A stretch of 24,954 nt of DNA from CAG-1031 sp964556785 (GCA_964556785.1 CAZKXM010000019.1:1-24954); one strand, 5' to 3'; shown: positions 14,290 through 22,997, counted from the stretch's first letter. Notes: generated by a model not told the origin, from the letters alone. Translations and numbers: made by a program.

Positions 14290-15104
14290 ATCTCAGGAAT
14301 ATCACATTAACATTATTGATAACAACAACTGCAAGCTGCATGGCACAACAGAAAATAGTTCAGACTGCCGGACACGACCAACTTGGTGAATTTGCTCCGG
14401 AATTCGCACATCTTAACGACGACATTCTTTTCGGCGAAGTGTGGAGCCGAAATGACCTGCTCTCTTTGCGCGACCGCAGTCTCGTAACAATCACGTCGCT
14501 CATCTCGCAGGGCATAACAGACTCATCGCTCACATTTCATCTTCAGGAAGCGAAAAAGAACGGCATTAACCGCACTGAAGCAGCAGAAATTCTTACCCAT
14601 ATTGCATTTTATGCCGGCTGGCCAAAAGCTTGGGCTGCATTCCGCCTGGCTAAAGAGGTGTGGGCCGATGAAATCAGCGGTGAAGATGCCAAGGCTGAAT
14701 TTCAGAAGCAGATGATTTTCCCGATTGGAGAACCGAACGATGGATACGCGCAGTATTTTATCGGTCAGAGCTATATAGCCCCGATATCAACTGAGCAGGT
14801 ACGATTTTTCAACGTTACATTCGAACCGGGCTGCCGCAACAACTGGCATATTCACAGGTCAACTCAAGGTGGCGGACAGATGCTGGTAGGAGTTGCCGGT
14901 CGAGGTTGGTATCAGGAGGAAGGCAAACCTGCTGTTGAGATTCTCCCCGGTACAGTAATCCACATTCCGGCCAACGTTAAACATTGGCACGGAGCGGCAG
15001 CCGACAGCTGGTTCTCGCATCTTGCATTTGAGATCGATGGCGAAAACACATCAAATGAGTGGCTTGAGCCGGTTAATGATGATCAATACTCCAAACTGAA
15101 ATGA
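14286..15104 (+). CDS. Exported carboxymuconolactone decarboxylase-cupin fusion protein
   Basis: The 272-residue protein starts with an export signal. C18 in TASCMAQ could be a lipidation site, although the lipobox is imperfect. Residues about 35-125 form a carboxymuconolactone-decarboxylase-like (AhpD superfamily) domain with SLVTITSLISQG and EAAEILTHIAFYAGWPKA, lacking the CxxC of AhpD peroxidase partners. Residues about 165-250 form a cupin with metal ligands H188 and H190 (WHIH) and H233/H235 (KHWHG); the usual Glu of motif 1 appears replaced by Gln. The fusion occurs with flavodoxin-type genes in Bacteroidota, but its substrate is unknown. It overlaps both the preceding and the following gene by ATGA, which is strong evidence for one transcript. 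Confidence 0.87.
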   Translation: MNLRNITLTLLITTTASCMAQQKIVQTAGHDQLGEFAPEFAHLNDDILFGEVWSRNDLLSLRDRSLVTITSLISQGITDSSLTFHLQEAKKNGINRTEAAEILTHIAFYAGWPKAWAAFRLAKEVWADEISGEDAKAEFQKQMIFPIGEPNDGYAQYFIGQSYIAPISTEQVRFFNVTFEPGCRNNWHIHRSTQGGGQMLVGVAGRGWYQEEGKPAVEILPGTVIHIPANVKHWHGAAADSWFSHLAFEIDGENTSNEWLEPVNDDQYSKLK

Positions 15105-15829
15105 ATATGCGTAAGGTTATAATATTACTGTTGTCAATGGTGGCTCTTGGCGTCAACGCAAAAACGCTGGTGGCCTACTACAGCTATACGAACAACATAG
15201 AGAGAATCGTCAGCCAACTCAGCATGCAGATTGACTGCGATATTATTGAAATAGAGCCAGTTGAGAAAGGGCTCGATTATGCTGCAAACAATTATGCCAT
15301 CGGAAGTGCGCAGATCGCTGCGATCAGAAACAATCCCGGCGAAGCATCGTCATATCCGGCTATCGATCCCGTCAATGTTGATCTTTCCATTTATGACACA
15401 GTCATCATTGCCACACCGTTATGGTGGAGCCAGATGGCTGCGCCCATGCAGACATTTCTGTTTCTCAATGGAGCTGAGATAGCAGGGAAAAACATCGGCC
15501 TGATAGTGTCGAGTGCCAGCAGTGGCATCAACGGCGTGGTTGCCGATGCAAAGCGTCTCGTCCCTGACGGCAAATTCATTGAGCCGGCGCTGTGGATCCG
15601 ATCGTCACAGACCTCAGACAGCCGGTCGATGCTCGAACAGTGGTTAAAGGATATCGATTACTCTGAGTTAACTACATCAATCTCTGTAAACCTCATTGAC
15701 AATCCCTCCGCGGCAGACAAATTGGTTTACAATATCAGCGGAGTGTTTATTGGCACCGATATAACATTGCTCCCTTCGGGGCTCTATATCATAAAGCAGG
15801 GCGATAAAACCGTCAAGGTCCTGCGATAA
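15101..15829 (+). CDS. Exported flavodoxin with T9SS-like C-terminal tail
   Basis: The 242-residue protein has a signal peptide (residues 1-20, cleavage likely after GVNA) and then a flavodoxin domain: LVAYYSYTNNIERIVSQL as the FMN phosphate loop, DTVIIATPLWWSQMAAPMQTFL and GKNIGLIVSSASSGI. Flavodoxins are normally cytoplasmic. The last 50 residues (about 193-242) are separate and end in DKLVYNISG, ITLLPSGLYIIKQGDK and VKVLR. This is the pattern of the type A C-terminal sorting domain used by the type IX secretion system, though shorter than the usual 70-80 residues. It may be secreted, surface-anchored, or only periplasmic with a relic tail. An alternative start at 15107 would remove two residues. 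It is the last gene of the operon. Confidence 0.87.
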   Translation: MNMRKVIILLLSMVALGVNAKTLVAYYSYTNNIERIVSQLSMQIDCDIIEIEPVEKGLDYAANNYAIGSAQIAAIRNNPGEASSYPAIDPVNVDLSIYDTVIIATPLWWSQMAAPMQTFLFLNGAEIAGKNIGLIVSSASSGINGVVADAKRLVPDGKFIEPALWIRSSQTSDSRSMLEQWLKDIDYSELTTSISVNLIDNPSAADKLVYNISGVFIGTDITLLPSGLYIIKQGDKTVKVLR

Positions 15830-15835
15830 CCCCTC

Positions 15836-15882
15836 AAAAAAAAATTCGACAGTCAGCAACCCGTATTGGGAGCTGACTGTCG
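15836..15882 (-). terminator. Rho-independent terminator of the fructan operon (minus strand)
   Basis: CGACAGTCAGC (15847-15857) pairs perfectly with GCTGACTGTCG (15872-15882), with an inner CCC/GGG pairing. Read on the minus strand the hairpin is followed by AATTTTTTTTT. It lies 25 bases after the fructokinase stop; the plus strand has no T-run here. Confidence 0.9.
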
Positions 15883-15907
15883 TGTCGTAAAGTATAGTTC
15901 TCAGGTA

Positions 15908-16786
15908 TCAGTCTGTAATTTCAGGAGGAAGAATCGGCATGGCGCCCATCTGAGTGCAGACAAAGGCTGATGTCTGAGCCGCACGAGAATGAGCCTCAGC
16001 AACTGATTTTCCTTTAAGAATGCTTGCGATAAAGGCGGCGGTGAAAGAGTCGCCCGCACCAACAGTGTCGGCCACCTCCACTTTCGGCGTAGGCTGGAAC
16101 GACACGTTGCCGGGAGTAAACACATAGCTGCCGTTAATGCCACAGGTCAGAATAAGCATCCTCAGATTATATTTTCCTAAAAGAATCCAGCATTTGTCCT
16201 GAAGGTCGATTCCGGGGTAGCCGAACATTCGGCTCACTGTAACAAGTTCCTCGTCGTTAATTTTCATGATGTTGCAACGCTTCATCGAGCTGCTGAGAAT
16301 CTCCTTGTTGTAGAAACCCTGACGGAGGTTGACGTCAAACACAATCAACGGTTCGTTTTCCTCAGGAATTGCATCGAGAAACTGGTTGATCGTGTTTCGT
16401 GACACAACATTGCGCTGTGCGAGCGATCCGAAGCAAACAGCTTTTGTCTGTTTTGCAAGTTCTTCGAGTTCAGGTGTGTAAGGGATATTATCCCAGGCAA
16501 CATTTTCCTTGATCTCATATTGAGGTACACCAGCCTGGTCGATCTCAACCTGTACAGTACCGGTGGGATATGGCACCGTTGCAAGATGATGCGGCAGCTG
16601 CTTGGATATAAAGTTTTCAGCAATCTCCATGCCGAGTGCATCGTCGCCAATAGCGCTAACAACACATCCGGGGAGCCCGAACTGCGATACGTGATAAGCG
16701 AAATTAGCAGGTGCTCCACCTATTTTCTTTCCGTCAGGAAGAACGTCCCACAGGGCCTCTCCCATTCCTATAACTGTTCCTTTCAT
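15908..16786 (-). CDS. scrK: Fructokinase (PfkB family)
   Basis: The 292-residue cytoplasmic kinase phosphorylates a sugar, here most likely fructose to fructose 6-phosphate. Visible features are the N-terminal GEALWDVLPDGKKIGGAPANFAYH typical of bacterial fructokinases, PTGTVQVEID in the lid region, FDVNLRQGFY in the core, and the PfkB signature DTVGAGDSFTAAF with the catalytic base at D246. It is the third gene of the minus-strand fructan operon, 10 bases after the transporter, and is followed by a strong terminator. Its place beside a GH32 enzyme and an MFS sugar carrier supports fructose as substrate over ribose or adenosine. Confidence 0.92.
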   Translation of the reverse strand: MKGTVIGMGEALWDVLPDGKKIGGAPANFAYHVSQFGLPGCVVSAIGDDALGMEIAENFISKQLPHHLATVPYPTGTVQVEIDQAGVPQYEIKENVAWDNIPYTPELEELAKQTKAVCFGSLAQRNVVSRNTINQFLDAIPEENEPLIVFDVNLRQGFYNKEILSSSMKRCNIMKINDEELVTVSRMFGYPGIDLQDKCWILLGKYNLRMLILTCGINGSYVFTPGNVSFQPTPKVEVADTVGAGDSFTAAFIASILKGKSVAEAHSRAAQTSAFVCTQMGAMPILPPEITD

Positions 16787-16796
16787 GGTGTCAGGC

Positions 16797-17984
16797 TTAT
16801 TTAATGTTTCTAATTTTTAAGGTATAGTATGTAAGGTAAACAACACCGAGTGTCATTACGGCAACAGCTCCGATCTGACCGACGGCGTCGGCAGCAAAAC
16901 CCATCGCAAGCGGAAATATAGTGCCTCCGAACAGGCCCATGATCATCAGGCCGGAAACCTCATTCTTTTCAGCGGGTGAATCGACAAGGGCCTGTGAGAA
17001 GATCACTGAAAACACATTAGAATTGCCGAAGCCTATCAGAGCGATGCCTATATATATTGCAGTCAGGGTATGGCATGTGAACAGAATCACCATGGCGGCA
17101 AGCATCATCGCCACACTGATGCCAAAGAAAAGCTTCGGCGACATCGTGCGGAGCAGGAAAGCACCGAGAAAACAACCTATTGTTCTGAATATGAAATAGA
17201 TGCTTGTGGCATATCCTGCCTCCTCAAGAGGAAGCCCGAGGCGCTCCATAATGATCTTGGGAGCGGTTGTGTTAGTACCGACATCAATACCCACATGACA
17301 CATAATTCCGATAAAGCAGAGCAGAATGAACGGACGACCGAGGAGCTTGACGCACTCTTTGATTCCTGAGGCTTTGTCGGGTCGTTCCTCAACAATGGGA
17401 GTAGCGCCGAGCATTGCAATTGAGAAAACGCTGAACACTGCATAGATTGCGAACAGGGCGCGCCATCCCAGGCCGAACGTCGGGAAATAAGTTGTTGCAC
17501 CCCAGGCTGCCAGAATCGGCGCTAAAAATGATGCAATCGCTTTGACAAACTGACCGAATGTGAGGGTTGATGCCAGCTTATCGCTGCTGATCAGATTGGT
17601 GACAAGCGGATTAAGCGATGTCTGCATTATTGCATTGCCGATTCCCAAAAGGGAGAATGACAGGAGCATTATAGTGTAGCTGTCGCCGGTTACAGGAATA
17701 AACAAAGAAACTGCCGTGACAACAAGACTGATCAAAACAGTCTTTTTTCTACCGATCTTATTCATCAGCATTCCGGTCGGCACTGAAAATATCAGGAACC
17801 AGAAAAACACCAGCGAGGGGAACAGATTGGCCTGCGAATCGGTAAGACCCAGATCTTTCTGAACATAGTTTGAAGCTGTGCCGACAAGGTCAACGAAGCC
17901 CATTGCGAAGAAGCAGAGCATCACGGGGATCATCTGCATGAGCTGGCCTTTACGGTCTGACACAATATTATAGTTACTTTCCAT
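16797..17984 (-). CDS. MFS sugar transporter, probable fructose permease
   Basis: The 395-residue protein has about 12 transmembrane helices in two six-helix halves. MLMNKIGRKKT is the MFS loop 2-3 signature (GxxxDRxGRRx type) and the protein resembles FucP/GlcP sugar-proton symporters. Helix 1 carries FFAMGFVDLVGTASNYVQKDLG and helix 4 LLGIGNAIMQTSLNPLV, both typical of the FucP-like branch. It would carry the monosaccharide released by GH32 across the inner membrane by proton symport. In the B. thetaiotaomicron levan locus the corresponding position is held by the fructose transporter BT1758. It starts 7 bases after the GH32 stop and is followed by fructokinase after 10 bases. Confidence 0.9.
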   Translation of the reverse strand: MESNYNIVSDRKGQLMQMIPVMLCFFAMGFVDLVGTASNYVQKDLGLTDSQANLFPSLVFFWFLIFSVPTGMLMNKIGRKKTVLISLVVTAVSLFIPVTGDSYTIMLLSFSLLGIGNAIMQTSLNPLVTNLISSDKLASTLTFGQFVKAIASFLAPILAAWGATTYFPTFGLGWRALFAIYAVFSVFSIAMLGATPIVEERPDKASGIKECVKLLGRPFILLCFIGIMCHVGIDVGTNTTAPKIIMERLGLPLEEAGYATSIYFIFRTIGCFLGAFLLRTMSPKLFFGISVAMMLAAMVILFTCHTLTAIYIGIALIGFGNSNVFSVIFSQALVDSPAEKNEVSGLMIMGLFGGTIFPLAMGFAADAVGQIGAVAVMTLGVVYLTYYTLKIRNIK

Positions 17985-17991
17985 CGAGTTA

Positions 17992-19839
17992 TTATTTTAC
18001 GACGTTGATTGAATAAATTTTCAGATTTTTGATTTTTGCCGAACCGGAGTCGGTGCTGACCGTGAGTTTGCTGTAAGGATCGGTTGGAAATACAAGGTTG
18101 GTCATCACGCCCTTGCCGTTATTGGCAAAAACTTCGAAGCTTGAACGGTCAATGAATATGCGCAAAGGCAATGACTGACCGGCGCTGAATGTAGGTGTTT
18201 CGGTCACCGAAGGGAAGTCTTCGCTGAAGTCAACCACCCCGCTGCGGGTGCGGTCAAACGACAGTGTGCTGTTTTCAGGATCGTAAACCAGCTTGCACTC
18301 TTCACCTTTGTCATTGCTGAACACCAGTGAAACAGTTGAGGCAGTTCCCGGCTCGACAGACATCTCAAGCTCGCACACACCGTCGTTTGCGGTAGGGAGC
18401 ATGAACGACTTGCCACGCTTGCTGACACTAACCGACTTTTCGCTGACAACAGTCTTGCCACGCAGCGAAAGAAGTTCAGGCGACGGATTCATCGCTGCGT
18501 AAGTAGCGCCATCATCGGCTTTGAACAGTGAGATCTCAACCGGAAGCGTGTTGGCCGAGCGGAACTGTCGGGTAGGAACTTCGGCAGCATATTGCCAGTT
18601 GCTCATCCAGCCGATGGCTGTACGTCTGTTTGATGGAGCATCGCTCCATGTCACAAGTGCATAGTTGTCTTTCCCGTGGTCGAGCCACTTTGTCTGCACA
18701 TTTCCATCGGCGTCGGTATCGACCGTGAATTTCTTTCCGTCAAAGTCGCCTGTGAAATACTGAATTCCGCTGCCACCGAAGGGACCGCCGGGATTGATGT
18801 TGCAGACAAGCATCCATTTCTTTTGATCAGTGCCCTCCACATCAAGCTCAAACAGATCGGGACATTCCCACACTCCTTCCTGAGCGCCTAATCCCTTGCC
18901 GAAACTGCTCTGAAGGGTCCAATCCTTCATGTCGGGCGAAGTGAATATCAGCATTTCACGATCGAGGGCATGGGCAAGAATGAGGGTCCACTGCTTTGTA
19001 TCTTCATTCCAGAACATGTTGGGATCACGGGCTTCGCTTTCGAGGGTGATCACAGGGTTGCCGGGATAGATTGTAAATGTCTCGCCGTTGTCGTGACTGT
19101 AAGCCAGGCTCTGTGTCTGGCTTGCACCTGCCGAGGTGTACATGGCCACAACGGCATCTGTACCGAATCCGGCGCTGTTCTCCTTATCAAGAGCTGAACT
19201 GCCACTGAACACGGCTCCGAATCCGTTGGGCTCGATTGCAGGCTGATGATGCTCCCAGTCAACGAGGTTGGCTGACGACGAGTGGCCCCACGTCATGTTC
19301 TGCCATTTCGAGCCGTAAGGATTCCACTGATAATAGAGGTGCCAGCGTCCGTCTTTATAGAACATACCGTTAGGATCGTTCATCCATCCGTACAAAGGAG
19401 TGTGATGAAAAGCTGGGCGATATTTTTCCGTGTTGGCCACATCGATTGAATCAACGAGTTTAAAATTGTTCCAGCAAACATCGTCCTTAGCCTCCCTTAC
19501 AGTAGACCGCCCGTGCGACGTGATTATGTTGAGAACAACATCATGTCCCTTATAGGGTGACAGGTCAAACGGAACCGAGTAGTCGACTTTTGACTTCGCA
19601 AGCCTGACGAATATTGTGCGGTCGAGCTTTCCGTCAACAACAACATTGACTGTCGCGTCGTCAAAAGCTTCCTGCACCGGAAGCATCAGAAAGCACGAAT
19701 CGGTATCGACTCTCACCAGCGTGTTATTAGTTCCGAGATGTTCAACTTTGATTCCGTCGGATGTATCGGCTGCTACGGCAGGCAGACACGCCAGCGGGCA
19801 AGCGGCTATTGACATCGCTATCTTTGTCAGTAATTTCAT
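17992..19839 (-). CDS. GH32 fructan hydrolase (levanase/inulinase/invertase type)
   Basis: The 615-residue exported enzyme has a signal peptide ending around PAVAA (residues 20-24), although Cys residues in it make lipidation conceivable. Next come a beta-rich N-terminal region (about 30-135) like the DUF4980 module of Bacteroides GH32 enzymes, a five-bladed propeller domain, and a C-terminal beta-sandwich from about 470. The catalytic residues are in place: nucleophile D155 in GWMNDPNG, transition-state stabiliser D272 in ARDPNMFW, and acid/base E325 in WECPDLF. It hydrolyses beta-fructosidic bonds and releases fructose in the periplasm or at the surface. Whether it prefers levan, inulin or sucrose cannot be read from the sequence. 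It is the first gene of the operon and is divergent from the hybrid sensor. Confidence 0.93.
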   Translation of the reverse strand: MKLLTKIAMSIAACPLACLPAVAADTSDGIKVEHLGTNNTLVRVDTDSCFLMLPVQEAFDDATVNVVVDGKLDRTIFVRLAKSKVDYSVPFDLSPYKGHDVVLNIITSHGRSTVREAKDDVCWNNFKLVDSIDVANTEKYRPAFHHTPLYGWMNDPNGMFYKDGRWHLYYQWNPYGSKWQNMTWGHSSSANLVDWEHHQPAIEPNGFGAVFSGSSALDKENSAGFGTDAVVAMYTSAGASQTQSLAYSHDNGETFTIYPGNPVITLESEARDPNMFWNEDTKQWTLILAHALDREMLIFTSPDMKDWTLQSSFGKGLGAQEGVWECPDLFELDVEGTDQKKWMLVCNINPGGPFGGSGIQYFTGDFDGKKFTVDTDADGNVQTKWLDHGKDNYALVTWSDAPSNRRTAIGWMSNWQYAAEVPTRQFRSANTLPVEISLFKADDGATYAAMNPSPELLSLRGKTVVSEKSVSVSKRGKSFMLPTANDGVCELEMSVEPGTASTVSLVFSNDKGEECKLVYDPENSTLSFDRTRSGVVDFSEDFPSVTETPTFSAGQSLPLRIFIDRSSFEVFANNGKGVMTNLVFPTDPYSKLTVSTDSGSAKIKNLKIYSINVVK

Positions 19840-19873
19840 TTCGAGCTGAGATATTCTATTTTAATATTTGATG

Positions 19874-19901
19874 CAAAGCTACGAATTTAGTAACGCTGCA
19901 A
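19874..19901 (-). promoter_or_regulatory. Promoter of the GH32-transporter-fructokinase operon
   Basis: On the minus strand TAGCTTTG (19881 to 19874) matches TAnnTTTG, and a TTG lies at 19901-19899 with a 17-base spacer, so both halves of a Bacteroidota promoter are present. It ends 34 bases before the GH32 start. Confidence 0.6.
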
Positions 19902-19988
19902 CTATTAAAAATCGGGCCTTTAATATAACTAATGTTGCATGCGGCAAAATAATCACAGTAAATGCACTGTTTTTCATTGCATTATGAT

Positions 19989-19996
19989 TACCTTTG
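19989..19996 (+). promoter_or_regulatory. -7 promoter element for the hybrid sensor gene
   Basis: TACCTTTG matches TAnnTTTG and lies 30 bases before the ATG at 20027. No clear -33 element is seen. Confidence 0.5.
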
Positions 19997-20026
19997 CAAT
20001 AATCACACTTGTACTCTCAGTTGCAC

Positions 20027-22771
20027 ATGAACAACAAGCTCACATTATATATAATGATTCTGCTTCTTGCCCTGCCGCTGGCGGCTTGCAGGGAGAAGGG
20101 GAAATATCGCATCGGTATATCGCAATGCAGCGAGGACGACTGGCGGCGTAAGATGAACGACGAGATCTATCGCGAGATCATGTTTCATCCCGAAGCAGAA
20201 GTCGAGATCCGGTCAGCCGGCGATAGCAACGAAAAGCAGATTGCCGATATCAGATATTTTGTTGAAAATGATTTCGACATTATCATCGCGGCTCCTAACG
20301 AAGCCGATGCCATCACTCCCGTGATCAAGGAAGTTTACGACAGCGGGATACCCGTAATTGTGTTTGACCGAAACATCAACGGCGAAAGTTACACCGCCAG
20401 CCAGGGCGTTGACAATCACGGCATCGGGAAAGCGGCAGCGCAATATGCCCGCAATCTTATAGGAGCCGGAGGAAAAGTGATCGAAATCTACGGCCTGACA
20501 GGCTCCACCCCTGCAATTGAACGCCATAACGGTTTTGTAGAAGAGGCTGAAAAGGCCGGGCTCAATATCGTAGCAACCGGCTACGGCAACTGGAATTACG
20601 AGGATGCGGCAACGGTGGCCGATTCACTTTTCCGCATTTATCCTGATGTCGATTTAGTATATGCCCACAATGACCGAATGGCTATCGCAGCGTCTGAGGT
20701 TGCACGCAAACGAAACATGACGGTCAGGACTATCGGTATTGACGCAGCCCCTGAGATCGGGATAAAGGCAGTTGCCGACGGTGTTATCGATGCCACTTTC
20801 CTCTATCCTACCGAGGGCTACAGCCTGATTCGCACTGCTTTGGCGATTCTTGAGGGAAAGCCATACGAAAAGGTAACCAAGCTGCCCGTATCGTCGGCTG
20901 TCGATAAGTCAAACGCCGACATCCTCCTGCTTCAGAATGAATCTCTGAAGGAAGAAACATCAAAAATCAGGCTTCTTAAAACTCAGGTTGACGACTATTG
21001 GACTCAGCATTCAGCGCAGACGTCGCTCTTTTATGCGGCAATCGCAATCGTAGTGCTTCTGTTTGGACTGATGTTCATGTTGCTCAGGGCATTCTGGTTC
21101 AGAAACCGACATCAGAAAGAACTTGTAGAGCAGAACCGTCTCCTTGCTCAGCAACGCGACACCGAAAAGAAACTCAACGAGCAGCTAAATATCGCGACCC
21201 AGTCAAAGCTGATGTTTTTCACGAATGTTTCACACGACCTCCGCACTCCCCTCACCCTGATTGCAGAGCCGGTTGAGCATCTTGAAAACGCCGACTATCT
21301 CACACCCCAGCATCATGCGCTGATCAAGATTGCAGCCAAGAACGTCAGAATCCTCCGCCGGCTTATAAATCAAATCCTCGACTTCCGTAAATATGAGAAC
21401 GGCAAGCTCGCCGTGAATCTCAGGGAAGTACATATCGCCGAGCTAATGCGCGATTGGACAGAATCGTTCACTGCCATCGCCAGAAAGAGGGAGATAAAAC
21501 TTTCGGTCGACATACTGATCGAGAGCTCGTTCACAATGGCTATCGACACAGAAAAAATCGAGAGAGTGTTTTTCAACCTGATGTCGAACGCGTTCAAGTA
21601 CACTCCTGATAACGGCAAAATCCATTTTTCGTGCACCATAGATCAGACAGCGCTTGTGTTTTCGGTTGAAGACAATGGGCAAGGTATTGCCGCAGAAGAC
21701 GTTGCCAATATCTTCGACCGTTTCTATCAGGTTGAAAAGATTCATCCAAACGGATCAGGCATCGGTCTGTCGCTTGCAAAGGCGTTTGTGGAGCTTCATG
21801 AAGGACGCATTGAAGTTGACAGCACTCTGGGAAAAGGAAGCCGCTTCACTGTCCGCATTCCGGTGCGTCACATCAGCGATGCAGCCGGCGAGCATGTGGC
21901 GAGATCGATAACCGATACCGATGTCAGTGCCGAGCTTGGCGAGATTGACCTCGATGCTTCCGAGGCATCAAGCGAAAAGCCACTGTTACTTATTATTGAC
22001 GATAATCCTGACATAAGGAAACTTATTAGCGAACTTCTCGCGGAACACTACAGGATAATCGAAGCCTCTAACGGCAAGGAAGGCATCAGACTTGCGACCA
22101 AGTATGTGCCTGACCTGATTATATGCGATGTGATGATGCCTGTTATGGACGGCATGGAGTTCTGCAAGCGCATAAAGAACGAGATCATAACGTCTCACAT
22201 TCCGGTGCTGATGCTCACTGCATGCAGCATGGACGAACAGCGCATTCAGGGCTACGAGAGCGGTGCCGACGGCTATCTGTCAAAACCATTCAACAGCAAG
22301 ATGCTCAGCATGAGATGTGAGAATCTGATAGAGAACCGCAAGCGAATCAAAAATCTGCTGGAGCAGCCAAAATCTGCACCAGTTCAGGTAAAGGCTGCGG
22401 ATAACGAGGTCGCCACCACACCATTGAATGCCGATATTGACAGTGAATTCTATCAGCGTTTCCTCTCACTGGTTACAGACCGCATGGGCGATCCCGAGTT
22501 GAGCATCGACACTCTCGCAGCCGAGATGGGCATAGGCCGATCGCAGTTCTACCGCAAGATAAAGGCGCTGACAAACTATTCACCCGTTGAACTCCTTAGA
22601 AAGATCCGTTTGACCAAGGCGCGTGAGCTTCTCTCGAAAACGGAAAAATCAATCAGCGAAATTGCCTATGAAGTGGGCTTCTCAGCTCCCGCCTACTTCA
22701 CAAGAGTATTCAGGGAAGCATTTGATGAATCGCCATCCGAGATGCGTGCAAGGTTAGGGCTCCGAAACTGA
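20027..22771 (+). CDS. Hybrid two-component system regulator with periplasmic sugar-binding sensor
   Basis: ATG 20027 is preferred to an upstream TTG because it opens a clean signal sequence; the product is 914 residues. Order of domains: signal with lipobox-like LAAC at about residues 17-20; a type I periplasmic binding-protein domain of the RbsB/LacI class (about 25-310); one transmembrane helix (about 330-358); a coiled segment; a histidine kinase with H403 in NVSHDLRTPLT and the ATP site NLMSNAFKYTPDNG to GSGIGLSLAKAFVELH; a receiver domain with D701 in CDVMMPVMDG; and a C-terminal AraC-type DNA-binding domain ending FRXAF-like (about 805-914). BT1754, the fructose sensor of the B. thetaiotaomicron levan locus, has the same layout. 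It probably binds fructose and activates the flanking GH32 and SusC promoters. Confidence 0.94.
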   Translation: MNNKLTLYIMILLLALPLAACREKGKYRIGISQCSEDDWRRKMNDEIYREIMFHPEAEVEIRSAGDSNEKQIADIRYFVENDFDIIIAAPNEADAITPVIKEVYDSGIPVIVFDRNINGESYTASQGVDNHGIGKAAAQYARNLIGAGGKVIEIYGLTGSTPAIERHNGFVEEAEKAGLNIVATGYGNWNYEDAATVADSLFRIYPDVDLVYAHNDRMAIAASEVARKRNMTVRTIGIDAAPEIGIKAVADGVIDATFLYPTEGYSLIRTALAILEGKPYEKVTKLPVSSAVDKSNADILLLQNESLKEETSKIRLLKTQVDDYWTQHSAQTSLFYAAIAIVVLLFGLMFMLLRAFWFRNRHQKELVEQNRLLAQQRDTEKKLNEQLNIATQSKLMFFTNVSHDLRTPLTLIAEPVEHLENADYLTPQHHALIKIAAKNVRILRRLINQILDFRKYENGKLAVNLREVHIAELMRDWTESFTAIARKREIKLSVDILIESSFTMAIDTEKIERVFFNLMSNAFKYTPDNGKIHFSCTIDQTALVFSVEDNGQGIAAEDVANIFDRFYQVEKIHPNGSGIGLSLAKAFVELHEGRIEVDSTLGKGSRFTVRIPVRHISDAAGEHVARSITDTDVSAELGEIDLDASEASSEKPLLLIIDDNPDIRKLISELLAEHYRIIEASNGKEGIRLATKYVPDLIICDVMMPVMDGMEFCKRIKNEIITSHIPVLMLTACSMDEQRIQGYESGADGYLSKPFNSKMLSMRCENLIENRKRIKNLLEQPKSAPVQVKAADNEVATTPLNADIDSEFYQRFLSLVTDRMGDPELSIDTLAAEMGIGRSQFYRKIKALTNYSPVELLRKIRLTKARELLSKTEKSISEIAYEVGFSAPAYFTRVFREAFDESPSEMRARLGLRN

Positions 22772-22791
22772 TCGCTCCCTGTCAACTTTAA

Positions 22792-22835
22792 ACCGGGTAT
22801 AGTGCTGTCAACGCACTATGCCCGGTATTTTTTTA
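22792..22835 (+). terminator. Rho-independent terminator after the hybrid sensor
   Basis: The arms 22792-22805 and 22813-22826 form a 14-pair stem with one G-T pair and a seven-base loop, followed by ATTTTTTTAT. It lies 20 bases after the stop and separates the sensor from the SusC-like gene. Confidence 0.93.
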
Positions 22836-22899
22836 TCGGTTAACGTAACAAATAGTGCAATAAGAATAATCGTGCATAATATACGAATTTCTGACCATC

Positions 22900-22917
22900 G
22901 ACTAAAATTTTATAGTC
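22900..22917. promoter_or_regulatory. Inverted repeat upstream of the SusC promoter, candidate operator
   Basis: GACTA (22900-22904) and TAGTC (22913-22917) flank an AT-rich centre, 40 bases before the -7 element. The position suits binding of the AraC-type domain of the hybrid sensor, but this is inferred from location only. Confidence 0.3.
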
Positions 22918-22957
22918 AATGCAACAAGCCTGATATCAAATAATATAATACAGCCGA

Positions 22958-22965
22958 TAATTTTG
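22958..22965 (+). promoter_or_regulatory. -7 promoter element for the SusC-like gene
   Basis: TAATTTTG matches TAnnTTTG and lies 32 bases before the ATG at 22998. No TTG is found at the -33 distance, as expected for an activator-dependent PUL promoter. Confidence 0.55.
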
Positions 22966-22997
22966 CCTGCACAACTGAACAACAACCAACAGATAAC

